Shown: positions 51,046 to 60,442, numbered from the stretch's first letter. The stretch is 64,000 bases of DNA from Acidaminococcus massiliensis (GCF_900095825.1 NZ_LT608315.1:510318-574317), one strand, 5' to 3'. Numbers and translations are program-made. Notes: generated from the sequence alone by a model not told the origin.

Positions 51046-52280
51046 CTGTACCCTCTCTTCCCGATTTCCACCACCGTTTCACAGGCCTTCACCAGGCTGG
51101 GGATGGGCAGATATTCGAACCGGCCATGGAAATTGGCCCCGCCCGTGAAAAGATTGGGACAGGGCAGTCCCTGATAGGACAGCCGGGCTCCGTCCGTACC
51201 GCCCCGGATGGGTGCCACGCAGGGTTTCACGCCCACTGCCTCCATGGCCCTCCGGGCCAGTTCCACCACTTCCAGATGGCCGTCCCGGATCTTTTCCAGC
51301 ATATTGTAGTACATATCATGGTGTTCCACTTCCACACTGCCGGCTCCGTATTTCTCATTCAGGAAAGCAGCCAGCTGGTCCAGGAACGCCTTCCGTTCTC
51401 CAAACCGGTCCTTGTCATGGTCCCGGATCAACATATGCATCCGGCAGGTCTCCACATCTCCCGTCACCTTGTGGACATGGAAGAATCCTTCATACCCTTC
51501 TGTATATTCCGGTTTCTCCCCTGCCGGCAAGGCCTGCTGCCATTCCGCAGCCATGGTCAGGGCATTCTTCATTTTTCCTTTGGCGGAACCGGTATGGACA
51601 CTGCGGCCGTGGAAGGTAATCACCGGATTGTCCGCATTGAAATTTTCATATTCCAAGCCTCCCAGTTCCCCGCCATCCACTGTATAAGCAAAATCCGCTC
51701 CGAATTTTTTGACATCGAAACCGGAAGAGCTCCGGCCGGTTTCCTCATCCGGGGTAAAGCCCACCCGCAGGGTCCCATGGGGGATCTCTGGATGATTCTG
51801 GAAATATTCCAGAGCCGTTACAATGGCTGCCACCCCAGCTTTGTCATCGGCTCCCAAAAGGGTAGTACCGTCGGTGAACAAGATATCCTGTCCCCGGTAT
51901 TTCCGGACTTCCGGAAAATCTTCTGCAGAAAAGACGATGTGTTTTTCCGGATGCAGCAGGATGTCTCCGCCTTGGTAATTCCGGACCAGGAGCGGTTTCA
52001 CATCTTTGCCGGAAGCTTCCGGGCTGGTATCCATATGGGCGATGAAGCCCACCGTAGAACCGCTGATCCCTGCCGTAGCCGGAAGGGTTCCCATGACATA
52101 GCCCTGGCTATCCACCGAAACATCTGCCAGTCCCAAGGCTTCCAGTTCCTTTGCCAGGGACCGGGCAAATACCATCTGCCCCGGCGTACTGGGCAGCACA
52201 GCTGTATTTTCTTCATCTGATTGGGTATCAAAAGAGACATACCGCAGGAAGCGGTCCACCAATTTTTTCTCTTCGATCAT
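51039..52280 (-). CDS. pepT: Peptidase T (tripeptide aminopeptidase)
   Basis: This M20B aminopeptidase of 413 residues removes N-terminal residues from tripeptides. It has AHMDTSPEASG (His ligand and Asp), LLGADDKAGVAAIV (bridging Asp), TPDEETGRSS (catalytic Glu-Glu), VDGGELGG, and GGTDGARLSYQGLPCPNLFTGG. ATG 52280 follows a GGAAGAGGAAG site; the upstream extension enters the next gene and is rejected. It is cytosolic and would finish peptides brought in by the importer at 16.8-23.8 kb. Confidence 0.95.
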   Translation of the reverse strand: MIEEKKLVDRFLRYVSFDTQSDEENTAVLPSTPGQMVFARSLAKELEALGLADVSVDSQGYVMGTLPATAGISGSTVGFIAHMDTSPEASGKDVKPLLVRNYQGGDILLHPEKHIVFSAEDFPEVRKYRGQDILFTDGTTLLGADDKAGVAAIVTALEYFQNHPEIPHGTLRVGFTPDEETGRSSSGFDVKKFGADFAYTVDGGELGGLEYENFNADNPVITFHGRSVHTGSAKGKMKNALTMAAEWQQALPAGEKPEYTEGYEGFFHVHKVTGDVETCRMHMLIRDHDKDRFGERKAFLDQLAAFLNEKYGAGSVEVEHHDMYYNMLEKIRDGHLEVVELARRAMEAVGVKPCVAPIRGGTDGARLSYQGLPCPNLFTGGANFHGRFEYLPIPSLVKACETVVEIGKRGYRI

Positions 52281-52296
52281 CTTCCTCTTCCTTTCG

Positions 52297-53670
52297 TTAC
52301 TTTTTTTGTTCAAACAGCCAGTCTCGGATCCCATCGATGTCATAGGCAAAAGTCCAAGTATACATATGGTTTCCTTCCCGGAATACAGTATAGTTGATGG
52401 GCGATTCCTGTTCCTCCATCACTTTCACCATCTGTGCGAACTCTGGTTTCCCAGCAGTGCTGTCCCACATCCGGCTCCGGGCCACCCGTGCCCCGGCTTT
52501 TTCCCACAGGGCTGTGGCTTCATTCATACCCGGAAAAGCCTTGCCATCGCCCTGACAGACGGTGATCCAGAGATTCTTATCCTTCAGGGCCTCCATTTCC
52601 CGGGTATCCCACTGGCAGGCTACCAGGTATTGGGCTGCAAACAGCTCTGGATACCGGTCGCTGATGGCGATATTGGCCATCCCTCCCTGGGACTGGCCTG
52701 TCCCATAGATCCGCTGAGGATCCACTTTATACCGTTTCTTCACATCCTGGATCAGGTCCGTCACCAGCTGGAGCCCCTTGGTCCATTCGTGGGTATCCGT
52801 AGTCATCATACCGATGGAACGGATCAAGTCTTCGGTATACTGGGGAGCCAGCACAATGGCAGGATGCCGGGCCTGTTCTTCTGGAGAGGCCCAGACAACA
52901 GCCCCATTCCCCTGATACAGCACCGCCTGGGGATCATTGATATTGGCGCTGGCATCTGCGATGAACACTACCATGGGATAGCTCTTTCCCTGTTCATACC
53001 CCTTGGGCAGATAAAGATTATACGGCATGGTATAACCGGTGGCCGGATCCCTGTAAGTGAAAGTCCGGAAACTTTCCTTCACCGGGTCCACGGTCTTTTC
53101 GGCTGCCAGCGCCGTTTCCCAGGGGCCATAGACCGTGCCGTCTTCTCCAAAGACCGTGCCAGTCTGGCGGACAGCAACAGAAAGGTCCGGTGCTTTCCGG
53201 TCGGAATACATGGGAGCATCCCCTCCTGCCAAGGCCCCCGCTTCTTTCTCTTTTCCTGTATCCCGATGGGCAGCCTGAGAGGCTGCTGTGGGAAGCGGTG
53301 CTGCCGGATGGTCCAGTTCCAAGATCACATAAGGTCCCTCCTTGGAAACAGCAGGGACTTCCGGGCGGTCGTTGGTCTTGACAGCACGGATGGCCTTGCC
53401 TTCCACTTGGAACGCAGCCGCCTGGAAGCGCTTTTCGTCAATGGTCTTAGGATAGCGGAGGACCACTGCCGAGACACTTTCTCCGTCCCCATAGACAGTA
53501 CTGATGGCCGTGATTTGGGGGCGCACAGCAGGAATTGCTTTCTGGACTGCGACGGTATTTTCTCCCGTGGCTGAAAGAGTAGCTTGGCTCCCGGCTGAAG
53601 CGCCAGCTGTCAGCGGCAGGCTGCAGAGACTGCACCACAGTGCCAGTCCTAGAAAAATACTTCTGTTCAT
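52297..53670 (-). CDS. Secreted alpha/beta-hydrolase esterase (feruloyl esterase/prolyl-oligopeptidase-like)
   Basis: This 457-residue exported protein has a signal peptide ending near AGASAG. The N-terminal Ig-like domain (about residues 50-200) with a long Ala/Gly/Thr-rich insert is followed by a C-terminal alpha/beta hydrolase domain with MPYNLYLPKGYEQGKSYPMVVFI, nucleophile elbow GTGQSQGGM and catalytic His in EGNHMYTW. The substrate could be a carbohydrate ester or peptide. It lies 16 bp upstream of pepT on the same strand, likely one transcript. Confidence 0.86.
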   Translation of the reverse strand: MNRSIFLGLALWCSLCSLPLTAGASAGSQATLSATGENTVAVQKAIPAVRPQITAISTVYGDGESVSAVVLRYPKTIDEKRFQAAAFQVEGKAIRAVKTNDRPEVPAVSKEGPYVILELDHPAAPLPTAASQAAHRDTGKEKEAGALAGGDAPMYSDRKAPDLSVAVRQTGTVFGEDGTVYGPWETALAAEKTVDPVKESFRTFTYRDPATGYTMPYNLYLPKGYEQGKSYPMVVFIADASANINDPQAVLYQGNGAVVWASPEEQARHPAIVLAPQYTEDLIRSIGMMTTDTHEWTKGLQLVTDLIQDVKKRYKVDPQRIYGTGQSQGGMANIAISDRYPELFAAQYLVACQWDTREMEALKDKNLWITVCQGDGKAFPGMNEATALWEKAGARVARSRMWDSTAGKPEFAQMVKVMEEQESPINYTVFREGNHMYTWTFAYDIDGIRDWLFEQKK

Positions 53671-53710
53671 CAGATCAGATCCCTTCTTTTTCAGAAATCA
53701 TGCAGCCGGA

Positions 53711-54142
53711 TCACAGTTTGAAATCCACAATGGCACTGACGCCGACCCCTTCCACCCGATTGATATTGCTGATACTGGTGGCATCGATGGGGATCATGGC
53801 TTTGATCCGGGCCACGCTGGCAAAATTCCCTTCCAGCTGACCCACGGCTTTTACTTGGTCCACCTGGGCCTTGGGGCCTACTACTTGGACGGCACCGATA
53901 TAACTGCCATTTCCCAGGCTGAGGATGGGGACCACCTTGGTAGCATATTGGGTATCCAATCCTTTCTGGAGGGTCAGTTTGTTGATAAAGGTATTGATTT
54001 CTTCTCCGTACCGGCTGACCAAATAGCTGATCCCACCCAACTTCAGGACAGATCCCAGGTCAAAAGCCTGGACCGGCAGGGCATGGGAGGCAGCTCCCAG
54101 CAGATAGGCAGAAAGGACAGCTGCAGCGATTTTCTTATTCAT
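53711..54142 (-). CDS. Small secreted protein of unknown function
   Basis: This 143-residue protein has a clear signal peptide (MNKKIAAAVLSAYLLGAASH, cleavage near VQA-F). The mature part begins with FDLGSVLKLGGISYLVSRYG and has a hydrophobic, beta-rich body ending DFKL. There are no cysteines in the mature part. I do not recognise a family. AAGGAGG sits 7 nt before the ATG. It may be transcribed together with the secreted esterase 40 bp downstream. Confidence 0.78.
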   Translation of the reverse strand: MNKKIAAAVLSAYLLGAASHALPVQAFDLGSVLKLGGISYLVSRYGEEINTFINKLTLQKGLDTQYATKVVPILSLGNGSYIGAVQVVGPKAQVDQVKAVGQLEGNFASVARIKAMIPIDATSISNINRVEGVGVSAIVDFKL

Positions 54143-54231
54143 AGATGGAACCTCCTTGTCTCTGTATCGGGTTCAGGATACCACAAAGAAGTTACGTTTG
54201 TGTGACATGGAGAAACAAAAGCTCCTCTTTC

Positions 54232-54281
54232 AAAAGTCAAAAGGACAATGTTTCACGTGAAACATTGTCCTTTTGACTTTT
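54232..54281. promoter_or_regulatory. parS: parS site embedded in a 50-bp perfect palindrome/terminator
   Basis: TGTTTCACGTGAAACA at 54249-54264 matches the ParB-binding consensus exactly. It forms the centre of a perfect palindrome with 25-bp arms (outer part AAAAGTCAAAAGGACAA), with TTTTT at the right end and AAAA at the left. The structure sits 36 bp past the rsmG stop, so it can also act as the terminator of the rsmG operon. Confidence 0.95.
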
Positions 54282-54317
54282 TATTCCTTTATTGACTGCC
54301 TGCTGCCAACAGGTTCC

Positions 54318-55031
54318 TTATAATGGCTTTTTCACCGCCGTCCCAGCCTTCCGGGGATATTGTTTGGGCGTGGGACGCACTTTCTCGACAGTGATGATGG
54401 CCCGCTGATCTGCCAGCCCGGGAAGCCGGACCGGCCGGACAGCTGTGATCCGTCCGCCCAGTACTTCCACTGCATGATGGGCTGCTTCCACTTCTTCCTG
54501 GTATCGGCTGCCTTTCATGGCATAGAATACACCGCCGACCCGGACCAAGGGCAGGCAGTATTCCGCCAGGACCGGCAGAGCCGCCACGGCCCGGGCTACC
54601 GCCACGTCGAATTTTTCCCGCAGGGCAGGATCCTTTCCCGCATCTTCCGCTCGGGCATGGACGCACCGGACCTGACCCAGTCCCAATTTTGCCACCACCT
54701 GTTCCAGGAAGTTCAGCCGTTTCTGGAGGGAATCGATAAGGGTCACCCGCATCCCTGGGTCATAGATCTTCAAAGGCAGTCCTGGGAACCCGGCCCCCGT
54801 CCCCACGTCCACGATGGTATGGTTGTGGAACCGCTGGGGATCATAGACCAGGAGGGAATCCACCATATGTTTCACCGCCACTTCATCCGGATCGGTAATG
54901 GCCGTCAGGTTCAGGCTTTGGTTGGTTTCCAGCAGGAGATCCGCATACTGGGAGAACTGTTCTAGCTGCTGTCCGCTGAGAGAGAAGCCGGCGGTTTCCG
55001 CCGCCTCCTTCAAAGTTTCCCGATAGCTCAT
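54318..55031 (-). CDS. rsmG: 16S rRNA (guanine527-N7)-methyltransferase
   Basis: This SAM-dependent methyltransferase of 237 residues modifies G527 of 16S rRNA. It has DVGTGAGFPGLPLKI (motif I), VTLIDSLQKRLNFLE, and VAVARAVAALPVL near the catalytic region. The C-terminal tail (PKQYPRKAGTA) is typical of GidB. Its start overlaps the mnmG stop by 4 bp (ATGA), and the order mnmE-mnmG-rsmG is the conserved origin-proximal block. Confidence 0.96.
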   Translation of the reverse strand: MSYRETLKEAAETAGFSLSGQQLEQFSQYADLLLETNQSLNLTAITDPDEVAVKHMVDSLLVYDPQRFHNHTIVDVGTGAGFPGLPLKIYDPGMRVTLIDSLQKRLNFLEQVVAKLGLGQVRCVHARAEDAGKDPALREKFDVAVARAVAALPVLAEYCLPLVRVGGVFYAMKGSRYQEEVEAAHHAVEVLGGRITAVRPVRLPGLADQRAIITVEKVRPTPKQYPRKAGTAVKKPL

Positions 55032-56908
55032 GCCTCTCCTCCTTTCCGGCGGAGGGTTTCCAGATAGACCATCAGCACGCTGATGTCCGCCGGAGAGACC
55101 CCGGAGATCCGGCTGGCCTGTCCGATGGAGACCGGCCGCTGTTTGCTGAGTTTTTCCATGGCTTCCGAAGACAGTTCATGGATCAAGGTGTAATCCAAGT
55201 CTTCCGGCAGCAGTTTATCTTCCAGTTTCAGGGCCCGTTCCACTTCTTGTTTCTGTTTTTGGATATAACCCTGGTACTTCACCTGCACATCCACTTGTTC
55301 TGCAGCATCCACCGGCAGTTTCTCCAAATCGAAGGCTTCTGCCAGCTTCTCATAGGTGACTTCCGGACGGCGGAGCAGATCCAGCATGTTGATGGAACTG
55401 CGCAGGGCCGTGGACCCCATGCCGGTGATCTTTTCCTGGTTTTCCTCACTGGGAGCCAGATTGATCTGGGCCAGATTGGACAGGGTCCGCTCAATCACAT
55501 CCCGTTTCTTCGTAAAGGCCTCGTACCGTTCATCGGTCACCAAGCCCACATCCCGGCCCTTCTGGGTCAGCCGCAGGTCCGCATTGTCCTGGCGCAGCAG
55601 CAGGCGGTACTCTGCCCGGCTGGTCATCATCCGATAGGGCTCGCTGGTCCCTTTGGTCACCAGATCATCGATCAGCACTCCGATATAGGCATCGCTCCGC
55701 TTCAGGATCAGTGGCTTCCGCCCCTGGAGTTTCAAGGCTGCATTGATTCCGGCCATGAGCCCCTGAGCCGCTGCTTCTTCATAGCCGCTGGTACCGTTGG
55801 ATTGACCGGCACTGAACAGCCCGCTGATCTGTTTGTGTTCCAGATTGGCTTTCAGCTGGAGAGGATCCAGACAGTCATATTCGATGGCATAGCCGGCCCG
55901 CATCATCTTGCAGTGTTCCAAGCCCGGGATGGTCTGCATAAAAGCCACCTGGATCTCAGCCGGCAGGGAAGAGCTCATACCTTGGACGTAGACTTCATTG
56001 GTCCGGAGTCCTTCCGGCTCCAGGAACAGCTGATGCCGTTCTTTATCAGCGAAACGGACGATCTTGGATTCGATGCTGGGACAGTACCGGGGTCCCACCC
56101 CTTCGATCATCCCGTTGAACATACAGCTCCGGTCCAGATTGTCCCGGATGATCTGATGAGTCCGGGGATTGGTATAAGTGAGATAACAAGGCACCTGGTT
56201 CCGGGTGGTGATGGTGCTCATGAAAGAGAAATTCCGCACCCGTTCATCTCCGTACTGGGGTTCCATCCGGCTGTAGTCCAGGCTCCGGGCATCTACCCGG
56301 GCCGGAGTCCCAGTCTTGAAACGCATGAGCTGGAGCCCGGCTTCCTGGAGGGAGCCGGTGAGCTTCATGGCAGAGCGCTGGCCGATGGGACCGGACATAT
56401 AAGCCACTTCCCCATACAGGATCTTTCCTCGGAGGTAGGTCCCGGTGCAGAGGATCACACAGTCTGCTTCGAACACTTCTCCGGTTTCGGCTTCCACGCC
56501 CTGGACCTGGCCATTGTGCACCAGCAGCCGGTCGATCATCAGCTGCTTCACATCCAGGTTCTCCTGATTTTCCACCACTTCCTTCATGATGGTATGGTAG
56601 AGGGGTTTATCTGCCTGGGCCCGGAGAGCCTGGACTGCATAGCCCTTCCCGGTGTTCAGCATCCGCATCTGGATGCAGGCTTCATCCGCCGCCAGTCCCA
56701 TCTGCCCCCCCAGGGCATCGATTTCCCGGACCAGGTGGCCCTTGGCCGGTCCCCCTACGGATGGATTGCAGGGCATCAAGGCGATATTATCCATGGACAA
56801 AGTGGCCAGGAGGGTCTTCTGCCCCAGCCGGGCCGCTGCCAGGGCCGCTTCGCAGCCTGCATGGCCGGCCCCCACCACCACAACATCATAATGATCCACG
56901 ACGATCAT
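55028..56908 (-). CDS. mnmG: tRNA uridine-34 5-carboxymethylaminomethyl modification enzyme MnmG
   Basis: This FAD-dependent partner of MnmE modifies wobble uridines with glycine or ammonium. The 626-residue protein has the Rossmann motif GAGHAGCEAALAAARLG, LSMDNIALMPCNPSVGGPAKGHLVREIDALGG, catalytic Cys in CNPS and the C-terminal MnmE-binding helical domain ending GVSPADISVLMVYLE. ATG 56908 is favoured because GGAGGA stands 6-7 nt before it, whereas the ATG two codons earlier abuts that site. It lies 17 bp after mnmE. Confidence 0.96.
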   Translation of the reverse strand: MIVVDHYDVVVVGAGHAGCEAALAAARLGQKTLLATLSMDNIALMPCNPSVGGPAKGHLVREIDALGGQMGLAADEACIQMRMLNTGKGYAVQALRAQADKPLYHTIMKEVVENQENLDVKQLMIDRLLVHNGQVQGVEAETGEVFEADCVILCTGTYLRGKILYGEVAYMSGPIGQRSAMKLTGSLQEAGLQLMRFKTGTPARVDARSLDYSRMEPQYGDERVRNFSFMSTITTRNQVPCYLTYTNPRTHQIIRDNLDRSCMFNGMIEGVGPRYCPSIESKIVRFADKERHQLFLEPEGLRTNEVYVQGMSSSLPAEIQVAFMQTIPGLEHCKMMRAGYAIEYDCLDPLQLKANLEHKQISGLFSAGQSNGTSGYEEAAAQGLMAGINAALKLQGRKPLILKRSDAYIGVLIDDLVTKGTSEPYRMMTSRAEYRLLLRQDNADLRLTQKGRDVGLVTDERYEAFTKKRDVIERTLSNLAQINLAPSEENQEKITGMGSTALRSSINMLDLLRRPEVTYEKLAEAFDLEKLPVDAAEQVDVQVKYQGYIQKQKQEVERALKLEDKLLPEDLDYTLIHELSSEAMEKLSKQRPVSIGQASRISGVSPADISVLMVYLETLRRKGGEA

Positions 56909-56925
56909 GTTCATTCCTCCGCAAC

Positions 56926-58296
56926 TTACTTGCCCACACAGAATTGGGCAAAGATCTCATCGATGATTTCATCGGGGACATCTTCTCCGGTGATTTCGCC
57001 CAGATCATGGAGTGTCTGGGTCAGATCGATGGTCAGACAGTCATAGGGCAGGTGCTGCCGGGCCCCCTCCAGGGCATCCTCTAGGCTCCGGAGCGCCTTT
57101 TCCAACAGATCCTGCTGCCGGGCATTCTGGGTCATACTGCTGCTTTCGCTGTCGGATCCTTCCCCGTAGACGAACTCCCGGAGCCACTGTTCCACCTGTT
57201 CCATGCCTTCTCCGGTCTTTACCGACAGGACGATCACATCGGAGCTGCCATATTCCCGCTGGAGTCCTTCCGTGTCCAGCATCTGGGGAAGATCCGATTT
57301 GTTGACCAGGATCAGCTTCTTCCGATCCTTCAGGCTCCGGAGCAGTTCCCGATCCTCCCCGCTGAGGGGCTGGGACCCATCCAGCACCACCAGAGCCAGC
57401 TGGGCATCTTCCAGGGCGGCCCGGGACCGTTCCACCCCGATTTTTTCCACCAAGTCCTCCGTATCCCGGAGCCCTGCAGTATCCGTCAGGACCAGGGGAA
57501 TGCCCCCGATGGTCATCTGTTCTTCGATGATATCCCGGGTGGTCCCAGGAATGTTGGACACAATGGCCCGGTCCGCCTGGAGCAGGCTGTTGAGCAGGCT
57601 GGACTTTCCCACATTGGGACGGCCCACGATGGCGGTCCGGAGCCCTTCCCGGAGGATCCGTCCGGCACTGCCCTGGCGCACCAGCCGGGCCACCGCTGCC
57701 TGGCCTTCTGCCAGCACCTCTGCCGCCCGATCGTAAGTCACTTCTTCAATATCTTCTTCCGGATAATCGATGGCGGCTTCCAGCTGGACCACCAGGTCCC
57801 GGAGTTTCTTCCGCAGTTCCCGGACTTTCCGGGACAGTCCCCCCTCGTGGCCCCGGTTGGCAGCCACCAGAGCCTGCCGGCTCTTGGCATTGATGATATC
57901 CATGACGCTTTCCGCTTCTGCCAAGTCCAGCCGTCCATTCAGGAAGGCCCGCTTGGTGAATTCCCCCGGCTCTGCCGGCCGGGCTCCCGCCTGATAAGTC
58001 AGGGAGAGGATTTCCTGCAGAGCCTGTCGGCCTCCATGGCACTGGATCTCACAGACATCTTCCCCCGTATAAGAATGGGGACCCGGCATGTAGACAGCCA
58101 GTACTTCATCGATGGGCTGCCCTTTCCAGTCAAGGATATGCCCGTACAGAAGCTTCCTGGCATTGTCCTTTCCAGGCTTTTCCCGTCCAGCAAAGATCCG
58201 GTCTGCAATGGCCAGGCTGTCCGGCCCGCTGAGCCGGATCACGCCGATGGACCCCACCCCAAGGGCGGTAGCAATGGCACTGATCGTATCGTCCAT
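56926..58296 (-). CDS. mnmE: tRNA modification GTPase MnmE
   Basis: This potassium-activated GTPase of 456 residues has the formyl-THF-binding N-domain with RLSGPDSL, central helices, and a G domain with P-loop GRPNVGKSS (near 225), DTAGLRDTEDLVE (G3), NKSD (G4), and the C-terminal zinc/thiol signature ending in FCVGK, which includes the invariant Cys. It forms a complex with MnmG. GGAGGG precedes the ATG. It follows jag beyond an attenuator-like hairpin. Confidence 0.96.
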   Translation of the reverse strand: MDDTISAIATALGVGSIGVIRLSGPDSLAIADRIFAGREKPGKDNARKLLYGHILDWKGQPIDEVLAVYMPGPHSYTGEDVCEIQCHGGRQALQEILSLTYQAGARPAEPGEFTKRAFLNGRLDLAEAESVMDIINAKSRQALVAANRGHEGGLSRKVRELRKKLRDLVVQLEAAIDYPEEDIEEVTYDRAAEVLAEGQAAVARLVRQGSAGRILREGLRTAIVGRPNVGKSSLLNSLLQADRAIVSNIPGTTRDIIEEQMTIGGIPLVLTDTAGLRDTEDLVEKIGVERSRAALEDAQLALVVLDGSQPLSGEDRELLRSLKDRKKLILVNKSDLPQMLDTEGLQREYGSSDVIVLSVKTGEGMEQVEQWLREFVYGEGSDSESSSMTQNARQQDLLEKALRSLEDALEGARQHLPYDCLTIDLTQTLHDLGEITGEDVPDEIIDEIFAQFCVGK

Positions 58297-58304
58297 ATTC
58301 CCTC

Positions 58305-58338
58305 CAAAAAAAGAGCTCCGAACAAGTCTGTCCGGAGC
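58305..58338 (-). terminator. Attenuator between jag and mnmE
   Basis: GCTCCGAACA (58315-58324) pairs with TGTCCGGAGC (58329-58338) with one wobble. On the minus strand TCTTTTTTT follows, directly abutting the GGAGGG of mnmE. It would reduce read-through from rpmH-rnpA-yidC-jag into mnmE. Confidence 0.78.
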
Positions 58339-58353
58339 AACGTTCTAGCTATA

Positions 58354-59103
58354 TTATTTCAGATCGATGACTACTTTGCGGTAGGGTTCTTCCCCTTCAC
58401 TGTAGGTAGTGATCGCCGGATCGTTCTGCAGGCTCATGTGTACGATCTTCCGTTCATACGGATTCATCGGTTCCAGCATGGCCTTTTTGCGGGTCCGTTT
58501 CACCCGGTCCGCCAGGTTCTTGGCCAGCCGTTCCAGGGTCTGCCGCCGCCGCTCCCGGTAATTTTCCGCATCCAGGATCACCCGGTTCCAGCTCCGGTGG
58601 CCCTTGTTGCCGGCCAAATTGGTCAGATACTGGAGGGCATCCAGCGTCTGACCGTGTTTGCCGATCAGCACACCGATCCCTTCCCCATGGATCTTCAGGA
58701 TGATCTCATCCTCTTTTCGACTGATGAACTTTTCGATGAGCAGATCCATTCCCATGGCTGCAAAGATGTTTTCCAGAAAAGCCTTGGCCGCCGCTGCCGT
58801 TTCCTGACGTTCTTCTTCCCGTTCTACAGCAGGATCTCCGCTTCCGTCATCTGCCGCCGGTTCGGCTTTCTCTGCTTCAGCTGGTTCTTCCGTAACGGCA
58901 GGCGCTGTTTCCGGTTCTGCCGGAATCTCTTCCCGGACAGTGACCCGGACTTTGGCGTCCCGTCCTCCAAAGAGGCCCAGGATGGAACTCTTGGAAGCTT
59001 CCAGGACTTCCACATCAACCTGTTCCCGGCTGACGCCCAATTCAGCAAGAGCTGCCTGCACCGCGTCTTCGACGGTTTTGCCCGTCTTTTCCACCACGTT
59101 CAT
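58354..59103 (-). CDS. jag: Jag/KhpB RNA-binding protein
   Basis: This 249-residue protein has an N-terminal Jag-N domain (TGKTVEDAVQAALAELGV, SSILGLFGG), a long acidic Ala/Glu/Pro-rich linker (about residues 65-110), a type II KH domain (LIGKHGQTLDALQYL) and a C-terminal R3H domain (ERIVHM-type stretch NPYERKIVHMSLQND). It is an RNA-binding regulator of cell elongation and division. AAGGAGG precedes the ATG. It lies 34 bp after yidC in the conserved cluster. Confidence 0.95.
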   Translation of the reverse strand: MNVVEKTGKTVEDAVQAALAELGVSREQVDVEVLEASKSSILGLFGGRDAKVRVTVREEIPAEPETAPAVTEEPAEAEKAEPAADDGSGDPAVEREEERQETAAAAKAFLENIFAAMGMDLLIEKFISRKEDEIILKIHGEGIGVLIGKHGQTLDALQYLTNLAGNKGHRSWNRVILDAENYRERRRQTLERLAKNLADRVKRTRKKAMLEPMNPYERKIVHMSLQNDPAITTYSEGEEPYRKVVIDLK

Positions 59104-59137
59104 CTTCCTGCCTCCTTACAGGCCATTACGGCACTTT

Positions 59138-59770
59138 TTATGATTCTTTCTTATTCCGGTCCAGCAGGAACTGCTGGCCGATCTGCATGATGTTCATGAC
59201 CACCCAGTACAGCACCAGGCCTGCAGGGAATTTCAAGCTGATATACCCGATGAAAAGAGGCATGAAATACAGCATGATCTTGCCCTGGGGATTGTCCGAA
59301 GGGGGCATGGTCTGTTTGGATTGGATGAAGGTAGTGGCTGCAGACAGGATGGGAAGGATGTAATAAGGATCCGGATCCGCGATGCTCTGCATCCACAGGA
59401 AAGAACTGGGCCCTGCATACTGGAAATCACGGATGCCGTAGAAAATCCCGATCATGATGGGCATCTGGATCAAAAGAGGCAGACAGCCGGCCAAGGGGTT
59501 GACGCCCTCCTGCTTGTACAGTTCAGACATCTTCTGGTTCAGGGTCACCTTGTCGTCCTTGTACCTTGCCTGGAGTTCCTTCATCTTAGGCTGGATCCGG
59601 CTCATGGCACGGGTGGAAGCGATCTGCTTGGCCGTCAGGGGAGACAGGATCAGCTTGATTAAAATGGTCATGATAATGATGGCCAGCCCGTAACTGGGTT
59701 CACCGATCAGACGGGTCAGTTCATAGATATGGGCCACCACCTGTTGGACAAACGAGCTTAAAATTTCCAA
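59138..59770 (-). CDS. yidC: Membrane protein insertase YidC/Oxa1 (short form)
   Basis: This 210-residue insertase has five hydrophobic segments and no large periplasmic domain, as in Gram-positive SpoIIIJ proteins. It has a conserved Arg-containing hydrophilic groove (IKLILSPLTAKQIAS), KMKELQARYKDDK and CLPLLIQMPIMIGIFYGI. Unlike monoderm SpoIIIJ it has no obvious lipobox. It starts at TTG (59770) with AGGAG upstream. It is co-transcribed with yidD and rnpA. Confidence 0.95.
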   Translation of the reverse strand: MEILSSFVQQVVAHIYELTRLIGEPSYGLAIIIMTILIKLILSPLTAKQIASTRAMSRIQPKMKELQARYKDDKVTLNQKMSELYKQEGVNPLAGCLPLLIQMPIMIGIFYGIRDFQYAGPSSFLWMQSIADPDPYYILPILSAATTFIQSKQTMPPSDNPQGKIMLYFMPLFIGYISLKFPAGLVLYWVVMNIMQIGQQFLLDRNKKES

Positions 59771-59796
59771 AGTTCGACTCCTTTTCTTCCTGTCCG

Positions 59797-60006
59797 TTAC
59801 GGCACAGGATCATATCCACCCTTGTGGAAAGGATGACATTTCAGTATTCTCTTCACAGCCAGATAGGATCCTTTCAGAAAACCGTATTTCTGCACTGCCT
59901 CCAGCGCATATTGGGAGCAGGTAGGATAAAACCTGCACCGGGGCGGAAAACAGGGAGAAATCCACACCTGATAAAAACGGATCAGGGCAATCGCAATTGT
60001 TTTCAT
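59797..60006 (-). CDS. yidD: Membrane protein insertion efficiency factor YidD
   Basis: This 69-residue membrane-associated protein has the hallmark motif [17 protein letters not shown] with conserved Cys residues ([13 protein letters not shown]) and [14 protein letters not shown] at the C-terminus. It lies in its invariant place between rnpA and yidC. Confidence 0.96.
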   Translation of the reverse strand: MKTIAIALIRFYQVWISPCFPPRCRFYPTCSQYALEAVQKYGFLKGSYLAVKRILKCHPFHKGGYDPVP

Positions 60007-60026
60007 AGGCCTCTCCGGTACTACAG

Positions 60027-60386
60027 TTACAGCAGCCCGGCCTTCCTGGCCAGCCGCCGGAAAACTTCCTGATAGACTCCGTAGGGAGCATGGGCCAGAC
60101 GATGGCGGGCAACCCAGACGATGGCGTTCTTTCCCTTCAGGCCGGCCTGTTCCTTCCGGAACACCTCCCGCATCCGCCGTTTCACCTGGTTGCGCAGCAC
60201 AGCATGCCCCAGCCGTTTGCCCACAGCCGTCCCCAGCTGGTTCCGTCCAGTGGCGGAGGGAAGCACATAAAAAACGCCGTACCGGTCCACGTAAGACCTG
60301 CCTTTTTCATAGATTTCCTGGAACCGCTCATGGGACTTGACCCGATTGGCCTGGGTATATTTCTTTCGGGGAACATTCTGTTCCAA
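60027..60386 (-). CDS. rnpA: Ribonuclease P protein component
   Basis: This 119-residue basic protein binds RNase P RNA for 5' maturation of tRNA. It has [18 protein letters not shown], the RNR-like signature [18 protein letters not shown] and a C-terminal basic helix. It starts at TTG (60386) with a weak AGGTGCAGGA site. The rpmH gene lies 56 bp upstream beyond an attenuator hairpin. Confidence 0.95.
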   Translation of the reverse strand: MEQNVPRKKYTQANRVKSHERFQEIYEKGRSYVDRYGVFYVLPSATGRNQLGTAVGKRLGHAVLRNQVKRRMREVFRKEQAGLKGKNAIVWVARHRLAHAPYGVYQEVFRRLARKAGLL

Positions 60387-60411
60387 AGTCCTGCACCTGC
60401 CTTGTAGTAAA

Positions 60412-60434
60412 ATAGGCCGCGAAGAGCGGCCTAT
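60412..60434 (-). terminator. Attenuator between rpmH and rnpA
   Basis: ATAGGCCGC (60412-60420) and GCGGCCTAT (60426-60434) form a perfect 9-bp stem, with TTTTAC following on the minus strand. Partial termination would keep rpmH expression above rnpA. Confidence 0.8.
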
Positions 60435-60442
60435 CTTATTCT

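Noticed and set aside
55178-57046. Long open frame opposite mnmG and mnmE (622 codons, plus strand)
   Set aside because: It is antisense to two certain genes, has no ribosome site or family resemblance, and its composition follows the complementary codons.
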